This document shows, piece by piece, positions 16,895-26,093 of a stretch of 64,000 bases of DNA (the first letter of the stretch is position 1; each line of letters starts with the position of its first letter). The notes beneath the pieces are model-generated. The model saw nothing but the letters and a program-made list of their open reading frames with translations. It was not told the origin of the DNA and did no database searches. Made by a program: the position numbers and the translations under genes. This DNA is from Rhodohalobacter barkolensis (GTDB lineage Bacteria; Bacteroidota; Rhodothermia; Balneolales; Balneolaceae): positions 1 through 64,000 of the forward strand of contig NZ_PISP01000006.1 of NCBI RefSeq assembly GCF_002834295.1, read 5' to 3'.

Positions 16895-19597
16895 GTGAAT
16901 AAGAGACACTGGAATCTTATCAAATCCGTAGTTGATGAAGCCCTAACCTATTCGGGAGATGAGAGGGACGTATATCTGAAAATAATTCTTGAGGAGAAAC
17001 CGGCCATCGCAAACGAGGTTCTGGAAATGCTCTCCCTGATTGAAGAGGCTGAGGCAGAACATTTTATGCAAAATGTGAAGCTTGACGGAGAAAAGCTTCT
17101 ATCTGAACTCACTTCTGATTTCTCCCTCTCCGAGACCAAAAAAAGTTATATCGGCAAGAAGGTAGGCAACTACAACATTACACAATTGCTGGCTGTTGGC
17201 GGGATGGGAGTGGTTTTTAAGGCCAGCAGGACCGATGGCGAATTCAATCATGAAGTAGCTGTCAAAATTTTAAAAAGTGGATTTGATTCAGATGAAAACA
17301 TTCATCGTTTCAGAATAGAGAGAGAAATTCTGGCATCTTTGAATCATCCGAATATTGGTCAGATCTACGATGGCGGTTTCACAAATGAAGGACTGCCCTA
17401 CCTGGTTATGGAATTGATTGAGGGCAAACCTATTCATGAATACTGTAATGAAAAGAAACTGATTCTTGCCGAGCGGATAAAAATCTTTGCGCAAATCTGT
17501 CGAGCCATAGATTTTGCACATAAAAACCTGGTAATCCATCGTGATCTGAAAGCGCCAAATATCTATGTGACGACTAACGGTGTTGTTAAAATTCTGGACT
17601 TTGGAATTGCCAAACTCTTGGATAGCGAGCGTTCACAGCTTGATCTGACAGAGACACTGCCCGGGCAAAAGTTCTGGACACCGTATTACGCCTCGCCCGA
17701 ACAGGTACGGGGTGATCAGATAACTACATCCACCGATGTATATTCCCTGGGTGTACTGTTGCATTACCTCCTCACAGATACATATCCTTTCGATTTAGAC
17801 GAAAAAAATATCCATGATATTGAACAGATCATCCTCGAACGTGATCCTCTTCCACCCAGCCGAGCTATAAAAGAAAGTGGCAACATTGACGACATTGCAA
17901 AATCCCGTTCTGCAAATATAACATCACTGATAAAACCACTCGAAGCTGAACTGGATGCAATGGTTTTGAAATCGCTGCGTAAGGATCCCCGATATAGATA
18001 CAATTCGGTGAGTCAACTAATCGAAGAATTGGAACGGTTTGAAGCCGGCAAACCCTTGTTAGCCAAATCCGATTCAGCTCGCTACAGGATGAACAAATTC
18101 ATGAGAAGAAATCGTAATATCCTGTCAATTGCAGCCCTTTTCTTGATCACAATCGTTGGCTTTTCATTCATATATACCTGGAATATCACTCAGGAGCGAA
18201 ATATCGCAGAGCTCGAACGAAATAAAGCGGAACAGGCGGTCGACTTTCTTACCAGTCTTTTCAGTGCCGGGAACCCAGTGAATGCCCAGGGAGAAATTCT
18301 GACTGCGATAGATCTTCTTGAGATTGGAATCGAACGCGCCGAAAACCTTTCAGACCAGCCGCTTTTACAGGCGGACATGCTCTATGCCATTGGCAGTTCA
18401 TTCAGGGGAATGGTGATGCCTGATAAAGCAGCTCCCCTCCTTAAAGAATCTCTTGAACTTCAGCGGAAACACCTCCCTGATGACCATCCTGACATCGCAT
18501 TCACACTCAATGCCCTTGGATCTGTATACTGGTCGGTAGATGAGGATCTTCTGGCGGAACCCTACCTGTATGAAGCACTTGAAATGCGAAAGCGACTGCA
18601 TGGTGATAATCATCCCGATGTATTTACCAGCCTGAACAATTATGCGCTGGTACTTAAAGACCTGGGACGACTTGACGAAGCCGAAAACATATATCGCGAA
18701 AATCTGGAAGCGCGGAAAGCTTACTACGGTCCCATCCATTCAAAGGTAACCTACAGCCTGAATAATCTCGCATTCCTACTGGCTGAAAGAGGGAAAATAG
18801 ATGAAGCAGAACACTACTATCGAGAGGGACTTGATGCTGTAAGGGTATTACAAGGCGAGGATCATTCGGACGTCGCAATTTATTTGAATAATCTTGGAGA
18901 TCTTCTTCAAAAACAGGGCAAATTGGATGAAGCTGAAGAGATGATCAGGGAGTCTATCCGTATAAGGGAAAGTGTATATGGAGAAAATCACAGCAATGTA
19001 TCCCGAAGTCTGAACGTTTTGGCCGGAGTTTTAAGAGAGAAAAAGGACTTTGATGCAGCTGAAGATGCGGCCAACAGGTCGCTTGAAATTCTAACTGCCA
19101 TTTACGATGAAGATCATACCCATATCGCCAATACACTGGCAATTCTTGGGGATATCTATCAGCAAGGCGGTAATCCGGATAGGGCTGAAGAATTTTTCCT
19201 TGAATCCATGCAAATGCGGCAAAGACTCTACCCAGACGGGAATATCGATCTGGCAATTTCCTACAACAGGCTGGGTTATTTTTACTTGAATACCGACCGA
19301 CCGGTAGATGCCGTACCTCACTTCACAAATGCCCTGAAAATGTACCGGGAAATCTCACCTTCCGCCAAATTTACCATCGCAAGAGTTCAGCATAATATTG
19401 GCCGGGCACTTCTGGAAACAGGCCATTATTCTGATTCCGAAGTGCATCTTTTAAACGCTTACAATTTTTTTGCTGAAAGTGACAATATCTCAAGTTCCTA
19501 TTATCGACGTGCACTTCAGCATTTAATTGCACTGTACCGAGACTGGGACAAAATAGAACAGGCCGAACTTTTTGAAAATGAATTAGCAGCACTTTAA
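16895..19597 (+). CDS. transmembrane Ser/Thr protein kinase with TPR domain
   Basis: A 900-residue Hanks-type kinase. A short N-terminal helical region (1-80) precedes the kinase domain (about 92-390) with G-loop AVGGMGVVFKA, K124 in VAVKIL, catalytic IHRDLKAPN and LDFGIAK. One TM segment follows (about 406-427, SIAALFLITIVGFSF). The rest is about ten 42-residue tetratricopeptide repeats of the kinesin-light-chain style (LNNYALVLKDLGRLDEAENI and similar). The start is GTG at 16895. Kinase inside and TPRs outside is the expected topology. It is paired with the upstream ECF sigma, a common arrangement in Bacteroidota/Rhodothermota. Confidence 0.93.
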   Translation: MNKRHWNLIKSVVDEALTYSGDERDVYLKIILEEKPAIANEVLEMLSLIEEAEAEHFMQNVKLDGEKLLSELTSDFSLSETKKSYIGKKVGNYNITQLLAVGGMGVVFKASRTDGEFNHEVAVKILKSGFDSDENIHRFRIEREILASLNHPNIGQIYDGGFTNEGLPYLVMELIEGKPIHEYCNEKKLILAERIKIFAQICRAIDFAHKNLVIHRDLKAPNIYVTTNGVVKILDFGIAKLLDSERSQLDLTETLPGQKFWTPYYASPEQVRGDQITTSTDVYSLGVLLHYLLTDTYPFDLDEKNIHDIEQIILERDPLPPSRAIKESGNIDDIAKSRSANITSLIKPLEAELDAMVLKSLRKDPRYRYNSVSQLIEELERFEAGKPLLAKSDSARYRMNKFMRRNRNILSIAALFLITIVGFSFIYTWNITQERNIAELERNKAEQAVDFLTSLFSAGNPVNAQGEILTAIDLLEIGIERAENLSDQPLLQADMLYAIGSSFRGMVMPDKAAPLLKESLELQRKHLPDDHPDIAFTLNALGSVYWSVDEDLLAEPYLYEALEMRKRLHGDNHPDVFTSLNNYALVLKDLGRLDEAENIYRENLEARKAYYGPIHSKVTYSLNNLAFLLAERGKIDEAEHYYREGLDAVRVLQGEDHSDVAIYLNNLGDLLQKQGKLDEAEEMIRESIRIRESVYGENHSNVSRSLNVLAGVLREKKDFDAAEDAANRSLEILTAIYDEDHTHIANTLAILGDIYQQGGNPDRAEEFFLESMQMRQRLYPDGNIDLAISYNRLGYFYLNTDRPVDAVPHFTNALKMYREISPSAKFTIARVQHNIGRALLETGHYSDSEVHLLNAYNFFAESDNISSSYYRRALQHLIALYRDWDKIEQAELFENELAAL

Positions 19598-19804
19598 TCC
19601 TTTCCATCCCAAAACTGTCTCATCAGTGGACCTGAGTTACGAGCATTGTAAATAAAAAGTTTAGAACTAAATTTCAGTAAACTGCTCTTCGTAACAAATT
19701 CTGCCGCAACCACTTTTTATTAACATCTCTTTTCAAAAAGAGTCGAGCATTTGTATTGTGATCTCTTATTTTATAGCCGCACAAATAAATACCATACCAT
19801 ACAC

Positions 19805-21373
19805 ATGAGCAATTTTTTAGAGGATACAGTACAAAAGTGGAAAACCCCCGAGATTCGACGGAGAATCTATTTCGGAGCTTTTATGGCTCTGGTTATAGCA
19901 GGTGTATATTATGCATTGAACTGGGGCAGTTTCCCGGAACAGGATGGACATTTCGGATTTTGGTCGGTCATGCCTCCACTGGTTGCCATCCTGCTCGCTT
20001 TCTGGACTCGCGAAGTTGTGAGTGCGCTGTTTATCGGTATTTTTCTGGGTGGCGTTATCGCCGGGCAATTGAATATCGTACAGGACTTTCTGATCCCTTC
20101 CATCGGAACTGAAAGTTTTGCATTAATCCTGCTGGTTTATCTTTGGGCTTTGGGCGGACTGATTGGAATTTGGACCCGTACCGGTGGAGCTGAGGTTTTT
20201 GCCAAGTGGGCATCAGAAAAAATGGTTGTCGGGCCTAGGTCTGCAAAGTTTTTTACCTGGCTGATGGGACTGGTTTTTCACCAGGGCGGAACCATCAGTA
20301 CGGTATTAACCGGAGCAACAGTGAGGCCGATAGCCGATAAGCATAAGGTTTCACACGAAGAGCTCTCTTATATGGTAGACAGTACGGCATCACCTGCCGC
20401 TACGCTGATTCCTTTTAATGTTTGGCCCATTTATGTAGCCGGGCTTGTTCTTGGCACCATTTCCATTTTTGAAACTGCAAACGACGGAATTCAATTTTTC
20501 CTCGCCTCCTTGCCCTATAATTTTTACGCTATTTTTGCAATTCTCATCACGCTGTTATTTGCCATCGAAAAATTGCCGTGGATTCCCGGCAAAAAGATGC
20601 GAAAAGCCATAGAACGTTCCCGAACCAAGGGAACACTCGATCGAAAAGGGGCTACACCTATGGCAGCCGATGAACTGACACAAAGCAAAATTCCAAGTGG
20701 ATATAAACCCGGCCTGATTGACTTTTTCGGCCCGATTGGTGCACTTTTGGGCATCGCTATCATTCCCTACCTCTACACCTTTTTTATTCTTGGATCGGAC
20801 GAACCCACATTGTTGATTGCCGAGGCATTTGTGCTTGCAGTGCTTGCAGGAATTGGAATTGCCATAGCAAAGGGGATGAGTCTGCAGGTTGCCATTAACG
20901 GTTTCATTGACGGCTGTAAAGGTGTCACCATTGGGGCCATTATTTTGGCTCTTGCTGTTACTCTGAAAGAGGTTGCTGATGCTGTTGGAACGGCCAATTA
21001 CGTTGTGATGATGATCGGCGACCTGGTATGGCCCGCGTTTTTGCCCGGTGTGTTGATGATCCTGTGCATGCTGATCGCCTTTTCCACCGGAACCTCCTGG
21101 GGAACCTACGCTGTCGTTTTTCCAATTGCTGTTCCGCTTGCCTGGGCCGTGGTTCCGGAAGACATCTTCTTCCTGCAGCTCTGTTTTGCTGCGGTTATCG
21201 GCGGCAGTGTAATGGGCGATCAATGCTCCCCTATTTCTGATACTACCATCCTCAGTTCACTCTCAACCGGTTGTGATCTGATGGATCACGTAACCACACA
21301 GCTTCCGATTGCCATAATGGCGGGTGTTTTAGCCATGATCAGTTATGCAGTCATGGTTGTGTTATTTGTATAA
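19805..21373 (+). CDS. nhaC: NhaC-family Na+/H+ antiporter
   Basis: A 522-residue inner-membrane protein with about 12 helices. It exchanges Na+ for H+ and is expected in a halotolerant or marine organism. Family-typical stretches include SALFIGIFLGGVIAG, HQGGTISTVLTGATVRPIADK, DSTASPAATLIPFN and GGSVMGDQCSPISDTTILSS. The ATG at 19805 is chosen; the open frame extends to a TTG at 19751 without conserved sequence. A bidirectional-looking hairpin lies between it and the convergent gene. Confidence 0.92.
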   Translation: MSNFLEDTVQKWKTPEIRRRIYFGAFMALVIAGVYYALNWGSFPEQDGHFGFWSVMPPLVAILLAFWTREVVSALFIGIFLGGVIAGQLNIVQDFLIPSIGTESFALILLVYLWALGGLIGIWTRTGGAEVFAKWASEKMVVGPRSAKFFTWLMGLVFHQGGTISTVLTGATVRPIADKHKVSHEELSYMVDSTASPAATLIPFNVWPIYVAGLVLGTISIFETANDGIQFFLASLPYNFYAIFAILITLLFAIEKLPWIPGKKMRKAIERSRTKGTLDRKGATPMAADELTQSKIPSGYKPGLIDFFGPIGALLGIAIIPYLYTFFILGSDEPTLLIAEAFVLAVLAGIGIAIAKGMSLQVAINGFIDGCKGVTIGAIILALAVTLKEVADAVGTANYVVMMIGDLVWPAFLPGVLMILCMLIAFSTGTSWGTYAVVFPIAVPLAWAVVPEDIFFLQLCFAAVIGGSVMGDQCSPISDTTILSSLSTGCDLMDHVTTQLPIAIMAGVLAMISYAVMVVLFV

Positions 21374-21392
21374 AAGTATTTTTCCATTACAA

Positions 21393-21434
21393 ATTTGACA
21401 CCTCTCCTCAATTACTGACGGACAGGTGTCAATT
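21393..21434. terminator. intrinsic terminator, probably bidirectional
   Basis: Nine-bp inverted repeat TTGACACCT/AGGTGTCAA, extended by A/T pairs on both sides, between the convergent nhaC and the 163-residue gene. A-rich and T-rich flanks occur on both sides. Confidence 0.75.
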
Positions 21435-21445
21435 TGATTTCTCAT

Positions 21446-21937
21446 TTATGCTTTTATAGCAGTATCAAGCTCATTGTGGGCTGAATTTATTTTTCCAATC
21501 CAATGCTGGGTGATCAAGCGTTCATCACCAAACAAAGTACCTTCCTTACCTTCAAAAATTGGAAGCTTAATGCTCAACCCTTTTTGAAGCTTCATATGGA
21601 TTCCAATTTGCTGAATAACTCCATCACCACTATCCAAATCCTTTTTATGATTTGAATATATTGAACAGTGAACCACATCAGCCAACTCGATCAATTCAAA
21701 CTGATTTTCATGTAGATAAAGCAGCTCTTCATGGTTTTTATCCATGCCTATCGCGGCATGATTTCGGAGAATCTCAATATCTCCGGTTTGAAAACCAAGG
21801 TCATCCGCTTTCTTTAAAAATAGTTTTTTTACCTCTTTGAGGCCTTTCTTTTCATGAAGTTGATAATAGCCTATTGGTACTAAAAATACTGCCAGTGAAG
21901 CTAAACCAATAATAATTGAAGTTAAATCTGTTTCCAT
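21446..21937 (-). CDS. hypothetical protein with one N-terminal membrane segment
   Basis: 163 residues. A single TM helix (about 7-26, IIIGLASLAVFLVPIGYY) is followed by a basic, then mixed soluble domain with alternating beta-like stretches (ELLYLHENQFELIELADVVHCSIYS ... IGIHMKLQKGLSIKLPIF), reminiscent of small PH-like cytosolic domains. No catalytic motif. Not recognised. It stands alone, convergent with nhaC. Confidence 0.65.
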   Translation of the reverse strand: METDLTSIIIGLASLAVFLVPIGYYQLHEKKGLKEVKKLFLKKADDLGFQTGDIEILRNHAAIGMDKNHEELLYLHENQFELIELADVVHCSIYSNHKKDLDSGDGVIQQIGIHMKLQKGLSIKLPIFEGKEGTLFGDERLITQHWIGKINSAHNELDTAIKA

Positions 21938-22073
21938 CTTTCTGATATTTTTAAATTCTTGATTAGGTATTCCAATCCCATATGCAGCCTTTCATTAAAA
22001 AAGAACTCTGATGCAGTTGATTGAAATATTTATAGAAGTGTGATCCGGGAGGTTTCCCGGATTAAAGATGGGT

Positions 22074-22430
22074 TCAGAAGTGTGTATGGAATGGGAAAAT
22101 CAGATCCTGAATCGTAAGGCTTGTTAAAATCCGTTTTGATTTCTTAAGGTATGCGTTGTTATCAAAACTGAGATCAGCAGTATTTAAAAAAGATGCAGAG
22201 CCTGATTCTTTCGGTTCAATTTCAGAACCGCTATCAACCATAATCTCTGATAAAAGCAGCGCAGGATATGGAGTGGAAAAAAGCAGATCTTTACTGCCGG
22301 ATACGTCATTAACTTCAATCCCGGCATAAAAGTCATTCTTCTGGAATTCAGATCCAACAGCTATTCCACTGAGGATGGCAATAGTAGCTGCAAGACAAAA
22401 ATTGAGTAATATTTTGGGTACCTTTCGCAT
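22074..22430 (-). CDS. hypothetical exported protein
   Basis: 118 residues with a Sec signal peptide (KILLNFCLAATIAILSGIAVGS), then a short soluble region with no recognised domain, ending in a His/Phe-rich tail (FPFHTHF). It is divergent from the DksA/TraR-like gene. A real but poorly conserved small secreted protein is the best guess; a decayed gene is possible. Confidence 0.5.
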   Translation of the reverse strand: MRKVPKILLNFCLAATIAILSGIAVGSEFQKNDFYAGIEVNDVSGSKDLLFSTPYPALLLSEIMVDSGSEIEPKESGSASFLNTADLSFDNNAYLKKSKRILTSLTIQDLIFPFHTHF

Positions 22431-22499
22431 TCTTTAATAGTACGAACAAAATACAGAATTTGTTCTATCACTCGTAAGTAATTTAATCAGTTTTAAATA

Positions 22500-22838
22500 A
22501 TGACTGAACAAGAAAAAGAAGAGCTTTTAGAGATCATTCACGATCAAATTGAATCTACAAAAGTGGAAGTCAAAGAGTTGATTGAGCTCACCAAACCAAT
22601 TTCACTCGATAACTCCATTGGCAGACTCTCACGAATGGATGCCATCAACAATAAAACCATTAATGAAAGTGCCCTTCGGGAAAAAAAGAAGATCCTCCAA
22701 AAACTTGAAAGGGCAAAAGAGAGAAGTAAAGAGGGTAAACTTGGAACATGCCTGAAGTGTGGAGAAGAAATTCCCTTCGGCCGATTGAAGATTATGCCCT
22801 ACACTACCCGCTGTGTAAAATGTGCAAATCGTCCTTAG
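22500..22838 (+). CDS. DksA/TraR-family zinc-finger regulator
   Basis: 112 residues: an N-terminal coiled-coil region (1-80, acidic then basic) and a C-terminal C4 zinc finger, CLKCGEEIPFGRLKIMP ... CVKC. Family members bind the RNA polymerase secondary channel and alter initiation, often with ppGpp, or act as small TraR-like regulators. The acidic DxxDxA tip of E. coli DksA is not clearly present (SRMDAINNK is the nearest). The stop overlaps the convergent 85-residue gene by four bases. Confidence 0.88.
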   Translation: MTEQEKEELLEIIHDQIESTKVEVKELIELTKPISLDNSIGRLSRMDAINNKTINESALREKKKILQKLERAKERSKEGKLGTCLKCGEEIPFGRLKIMPYTTRCVKCANRP

Positions 22839-23092
22839 TTCTGCTGAACTTTTTCTTTCTTCATTTCCATATAAATTCGCTGTTTTACCGCATCAGCAAT
22901 AAATGATATCCCGGCATTCAGCGAGCCAATCCCAAATAAGCCGATCCAAAACCACAAGGCCATATGTCCCAAATCAAACTCATCCGGGCTATTACTCTTT
23001 ATAATTGTAGCTTCGGCAATTAAATTTACTGCAAGGCCAATCAGCATTACACCGATAATAGAGTGGCGCCACCATTTTTTTTCGTAGGTCAT
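22835..23092 (-). CDS. small membrane protein of unknown function
   Basis: 85 residues with two predicted membrane helices (about 10-29, SIIGVMLIGLAVNLIAEAT, and 44-66, ALWFWIGLFGIGSLNAGISF) joined by an acidic loop, and a basic C-terminal tail (MEMKKEKVQQN). Basic residues flank both ends, which suggests both termini are cytosolic. No family recognised. Convergent with the DksA/TraR-like gene. Confidence 0.65.
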   Translation of the reverse strand: MTYEKKWWRHSIIGVMLIGLAVNLIAEATIIKSNSPDEFDLGHMALWFWIGLFGIGSLNAGISFIADAVKQRIYMEMKKEKVQQN

Positions 23093-23366
23093 GGGAATGT
23101 GGTTATTTAAAAATCATACCCAATGAAGCTTCAACTGTACCCAATTCGTTCCTCCCTTGCTTTAAGAACAAAAAAATCACTATCGAAAAGTGCTCTTAAA
23201 GCATAAAAAATTTACCTCTCCTTTATTTTCGAACTAATTTTTTAATTATGTCTATTTAGATTTCAAAAGCTATTACAGGCAAAGAGTTATAGATACTTTT
23301 ACCTTAAATACTTCCTATCTTGAAAGAGTATCGAATTATAATTTCACTAAACTACCATAACAAATT

Positions 23367-24368
23367 ATGATTAATGTAATTCAAATTGGAATCGGCGCAC
23401 TCGGGAAGCAGGTGCTTCAATATCTGGCCGACAGAGATGGTATCAACGTAGTGGGTCTTGTAGACCTGAACCCTGAAGTAGTCGGTAAAAATATCAGTGA
23501 TATTGCTGATACGAATCGATCTGATGTAACAGTTTACAAATCACTGGACGATGCAATTTCGAACGCTCCTGAAAAACCTGAGGTAGCGGTTCTAACTACT
23601 GTTTCTTCTATTGAAAAACTGGTTTCTCAGGTTGAGGAAGCAGCGAATGCAGGCCTTCACATTGTTTCAACCTGTGAGGAACTCACATTTCCGTGGGAAC
23701 AGCACCCCGAAGCAGCAAACAAAATTGACTCCGTTTGTAAGGAGAATAGCGTAGCCTGTCTTGGAACCGGTGTAAATCCCGGATTTTTGATGGACTATCT
23801 CCCATCAGCTTTCACCTCTGTTTGTCAGCGAGTGGATTCTATTACCGTTGAACGTGTTCAGGATGCATCCGTTCGCCGGATTCCATTCCAGCAAAAAATT
23901 GGAGCCGCTCTTACTCACGAAGAATTCCAGACTAAAAAGGATGATGGAAGCCTTCGCCATGTAGGTCTGCCTGAATCAGTAGACCTGATTGCACACGCGA
24001 TGGGTTGGGTTCTGGACGAAAATCGTGAAACTCTGGATCCTGTCATTGCCAGAGATAAAATCACCAATGGGTATAAACCGATTGAGAAAGGAAATCCTGC
24101 CGGCGTAGAACAGGTTGGTTCAGGTTTTATTAATGGTGTAGAGAAGATCAAACTGGTTTTCCGTGCTGCTGTTGGTGAAGAGAAATCTTACGACCGTATA
24201 ACGATCAAAGGATTGCCAAATATCACGACTGAAATTGATGGCGGATTGAATGGCGATGTTGCCACCTGCGCCATTACCGTGAATGCAGTTCGATCTGCCA
24301 CAGCGTCCACACCCGGACTCAAAACGATGCTGGACGTTCCTGTTCCGGCCTATTTTTCTGATATTTAG
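23367..24368 (+). CDS. NAD(P)H-dependent dehydrogenase, DapB / 2,4-diaminopentanoate dehydrogenase-like
   Basis: A 333-residue cytosolic oxidoreductase. The Rossmann fold is at the N-terminus (IQIGIGALGKQVLQYLADRD), followed by VGLVDLNPEVVGK, a dihydrodipicolinate reductase N-domain hallmark. ISTCEELTFPW-like and CLGTGVNPGFLMDYLP blocks are shared with 2,4-diaminopentanoate dehydrogenases and related enzymes. It lacks the compact DapB C-domain motif, so lysine biosynthesis is unlikely. The substrate is probably an amino acid or amine, but is undetermined. A strong terminator-like hairpin follows 5 bases after the stop. Confidence 0.85.
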   Translation: MINVIQIGIGALGKQVLQYLADRDGINVVGLVDLNPEVVGKNISDIADTNRSDVTVYKSLDDAISNAPEKPEVAVLTTVSSIEKLVSQVEEAANAGLHIVSTCEELTFPWEQHPEAANKIDSVCKENSVACLGTGVNPGFLMDYLPSAFTSVCQRVDSITVERVQDASVRRIPFQQKIGAALTHEEFQTKKDDGSLRHVGLPESVDLIAHAMGWVLDENRETLDPVIARDKITNGYKPIEKGNPAGVEQVGSGFINGVEKIKLVFRAAVGEEKSYDRITIKGLPNITTEIDGGLNGDVATCAITVNAVRSATASTPGLKTMLDVPVPAYFSDI

Positions 24369-24373
24369 ATCAG

Positions 24374-24412
24374 ATTCCCGTCAGACCGTTTCGCGCGGTC
24401 AGACGGGAATTT
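24374..24412 (+). terminator. intrinsic terminator after the dehydrogenase gene
   Basis: 15-bp stem with one internal mismatch, ATTCCCGTCAGACCG against CGGTCAGACGGGAAT, seven-base loop, then TTTTATT. Nearly the same hairpin recurs at 25182-25221. Confidence 0.8.
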
Positions 24413-24504
24413 TATTAACTCCCTATGATCTTTCCCATAACACAGTAAAATCCCCACATAGAAGGGAGATTTACCAATTGACTCTTCTTAACAGATTCAA
24501 AATC

Positions 24505-24695
24505 CATTGTTCGAAATGAATTTATCGTAGTATCGCCTCTGATGACTATGATCTTCGATCAATGCACTCTTTTCGGCGCATGATGTTTTCCGTCTCAGTA
24601 CCCCGGGCTCCCGCCCGAGGCTATGTTCTGTCGCTCCTTTGGAGCTATCCTTCTGCCAAACCGATAAAATTACCCTGTCTAAAACATTAAACAAC
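24505..24695. repeat. dispersed intergenic repeat, copy 1
   Basis: A block containing TATCGCCTCTGATGACTA, an imperfect CCCCGGGC/GCCCGAGG palindrome and CTATGTTCTGTCGCTCCTTT followed by GGAGCTAT. It is followed by a GATAAAAT-CCTGTCTAAAAC motif. The same block, about 80% identical by eye, occurs at 25003-25145. No gene is carried; open frames here are by-products of the repeat. Confidence 0.75.
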
Positions 24696-24867
24696 CATCC
24701 TTCGATCTCTCCTTATATCGAAAGAATTACACAACACAGAGGCAGGGGATTAGATTTAGTTTTTCAATAAACAGGCCCTGTAAGGGTCAAATATAAATAG
24801 CCTCAGGTGTAGCGAGGCGGAACCTGGGGTAATTGAATTCATATCATATTGCCGCCGAATAGAGTGT

Positions 24868-24955
24868 TTGGTTAATATTATTAAACAAAATAGAGGCGGT
24901 TCTACACAAAGATTTGAGAAAAAGCATTATCAACCAAACACTATTAATCGGTTAA
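24868..24955. repeat. inverted repeat pair in the 24.4-25.3 kb non-coding stretch
   Basis: AGTGTTTGGTTAATA at about 24870-24884 and its near-perfect inverse TATCAACCAAACACT at about 24939-24953 enclose 54 bases. This could be a small non-autonomous element or a structured RNA. Upstream, 24770-24840 holds another hairpin-like motif typical of Bacteroidota intergenic repeats (AGCCTCAGGT ... ACCTGGGG). Confidence 0.5.
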
Positions 24956-25002
24956 TACGATAAAATAATCCTGTCTAAAACGTTCAGTTCAGATTCTTTT
25001 GC

Positions 25003-25145
25003 TTGAAATTAATTTATCGCAGTATCGCCTCTGATGACTACGAGCTTCAATCGAAGCCCTCTGTTCGGCGAATGGTGTTTTCTGTCTCTTTACCCCGGGC
25101 GGAAGCCCGGGGCTATGTTCTGTCGCTCCTTTGGAGCTATGAGAA
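25003..25145. repeat. dispersed intergenic repeat, copy 2
   Basis: Second copy of the block at 24505-24695. It has the same TATCGCCTCTGATGACTA opening and a better palindrome (CCCCGGGCGGAAGCCCGGGG), then the same CTATGTTCTGTCGCTCC tail. The GATAAAAT-CCTGTCTAAAAC motif precedes this copy (24960-24985) whereas it follows copy 1. Confidence 0.75.
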
Positions 25146-25181
25146 GCAGGACAAGCTCTACTTTTTTGAGACACATTCCAA

Positions 25182-25221
25182 GATCCCCGTCTGACCGCTT
25201 CAAGCGGTCAGATGGGGATTT
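25182..25221. terminator. strong hairpin, second copy of the 24.37 kb terminator sequence
   Basis: GATCCCCGTCTGACCGCTT pairs with AAGCGGTCAGATGGGGATT (one wobble) and runs into TTTTTT. No plus-strand gene ends just before it, so it is probably a duplicated terminator carried with the repeats. About 90 bases of degenerate 7-base repeats (ATACTTA/ATACTCA style) follow to about 25310. Confidence 0.65.
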
Positions 25222-25335
25222 TTTAACTCAATACTTGATACCCGATACTTAATACTCACTACCTAATACCCAATACCTACCACAGACGACTCAAGACTCA
25301 CATCTCCTGTCTCAAATCTCACATCTCAAAACTTC

Positions 25336-26007
25336 TCACGGATTGGTAAACACATACGTCAACACATTCGCACCAAATTGAAGGGCATCACGGTTGATCT
25401 CTTCCGGATTATCATGCTCATCATACGCCCAACCATCACTTGGGTTGGATTCATACGTGTAGAGCAGAACCATTCTTCCGTTTCGAAACAGAGCAAACGC
25501 CTGAGGTTGCTTTCCGTCGTGCTCATGTACTTTTGGAGGCCTTCCTTCAGAAAACGGATAGACAACACTGTAAATCGGGTGATTGGCTGGCAATTCAATC
25601 AATTCTTCATCCGGGAAAATCCTGTCCAGAAGAGGCCGGACATATTGATCCATTCCATAGTCGTCATCCACCATCAGAAAACCTCCGTTCTCCAGGTAGC
25701 GGCGAAGATTCTCCATTTCGGAGTTGTTCAGGGTAATATTTCCGTGTCCGGTTGCAAACAGAAACGGGTAGTTAAAAATATCACGGCTGCCAATTTGCAC
25801 ATCATCATACCTTTCAGAAATTCGAATCGGTAGATTTTGGTTGGCGAACTCAATCAGGTTGTTAAGTGCGGAGGGAGAACTGTACCAATCTCCTCCTCCC
25901 TGATATTGAACCCGGGCAATTTTAAATGAATCTTCAGTCTGCCTGCTTTCTGCATCAAAAACACCGCACAACAGCAGACAGATTGTTAAAATCGTAAATC
26001 GTATCAT
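25336..26007 (-). CDS. DUF4159 domain-containing exported protein
   Basis: 223 residues with a signal peptide (FTILTICLLLCGVFDAES) and a DUF4159 domain filling the rest. Recognisable blocks are ARVQYQGGGDWYSSPSALNNL, PFLFATGHGNI, LRRYLENGGFLMVDDDYG and the C-terminal GANVLTYV. The domain resembles glutamine-amidotransferase-like folds often placed near MoxR/DUF58 genes, but no such neighbours are here. Function unknown. It faces the repeat region with its 3' end. Confidence 0.85.
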   Translation of the reverse strand: MIRFTILTICLLLCGVFDAESRQTEDSFKIARVQYQGGGDWYSSPSALNNLIEFANQNLPIRISERYDDVQIGSRDIFNYPFLFATGHGNITLNNSEMENLRRYLENGGFLMVDDDYGMDQYVRPLLDRIFPDEELIELPANHPIYSVVYPFSEGRPPKVHEHDGKQPQAFALFRNGRMVLLYTYESNPSDGWAYDEHDNPEEINRDALQFGANVLTYVFTNP

Positions 26008-26093
26008 TATTACCCTAAACTCTGTTTTTCATTCGATGTTAAGATAGAAAACGGTAGTTTCATCCCAAACGTACAAAATGAAAAATCAGAACC

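Noticed and set aside
20555-21223. 222-residue minus-strand frame antisense to nhaC.
   Set aside because: Composition (Asn, His, Gln, Gly-rich) is that of a shadow frame of the hydrophobic nhaC coding sequence.
24497-25194. Several 60-70 residue open frames in the repeat island, two of them similar to each other on the minus strand.
   Set aside because: Their similarity follows from the duplicated DNA block. The frames have no start signals or family features, and the block has a palindrome typical of intergenic repeats.
26008-26093. Possible fluoride riboswitch upstream of crcB.
   Set aside because: The conserved GGNGATGG-type motif and pseudoknot partner were not found in the 86-base gap.
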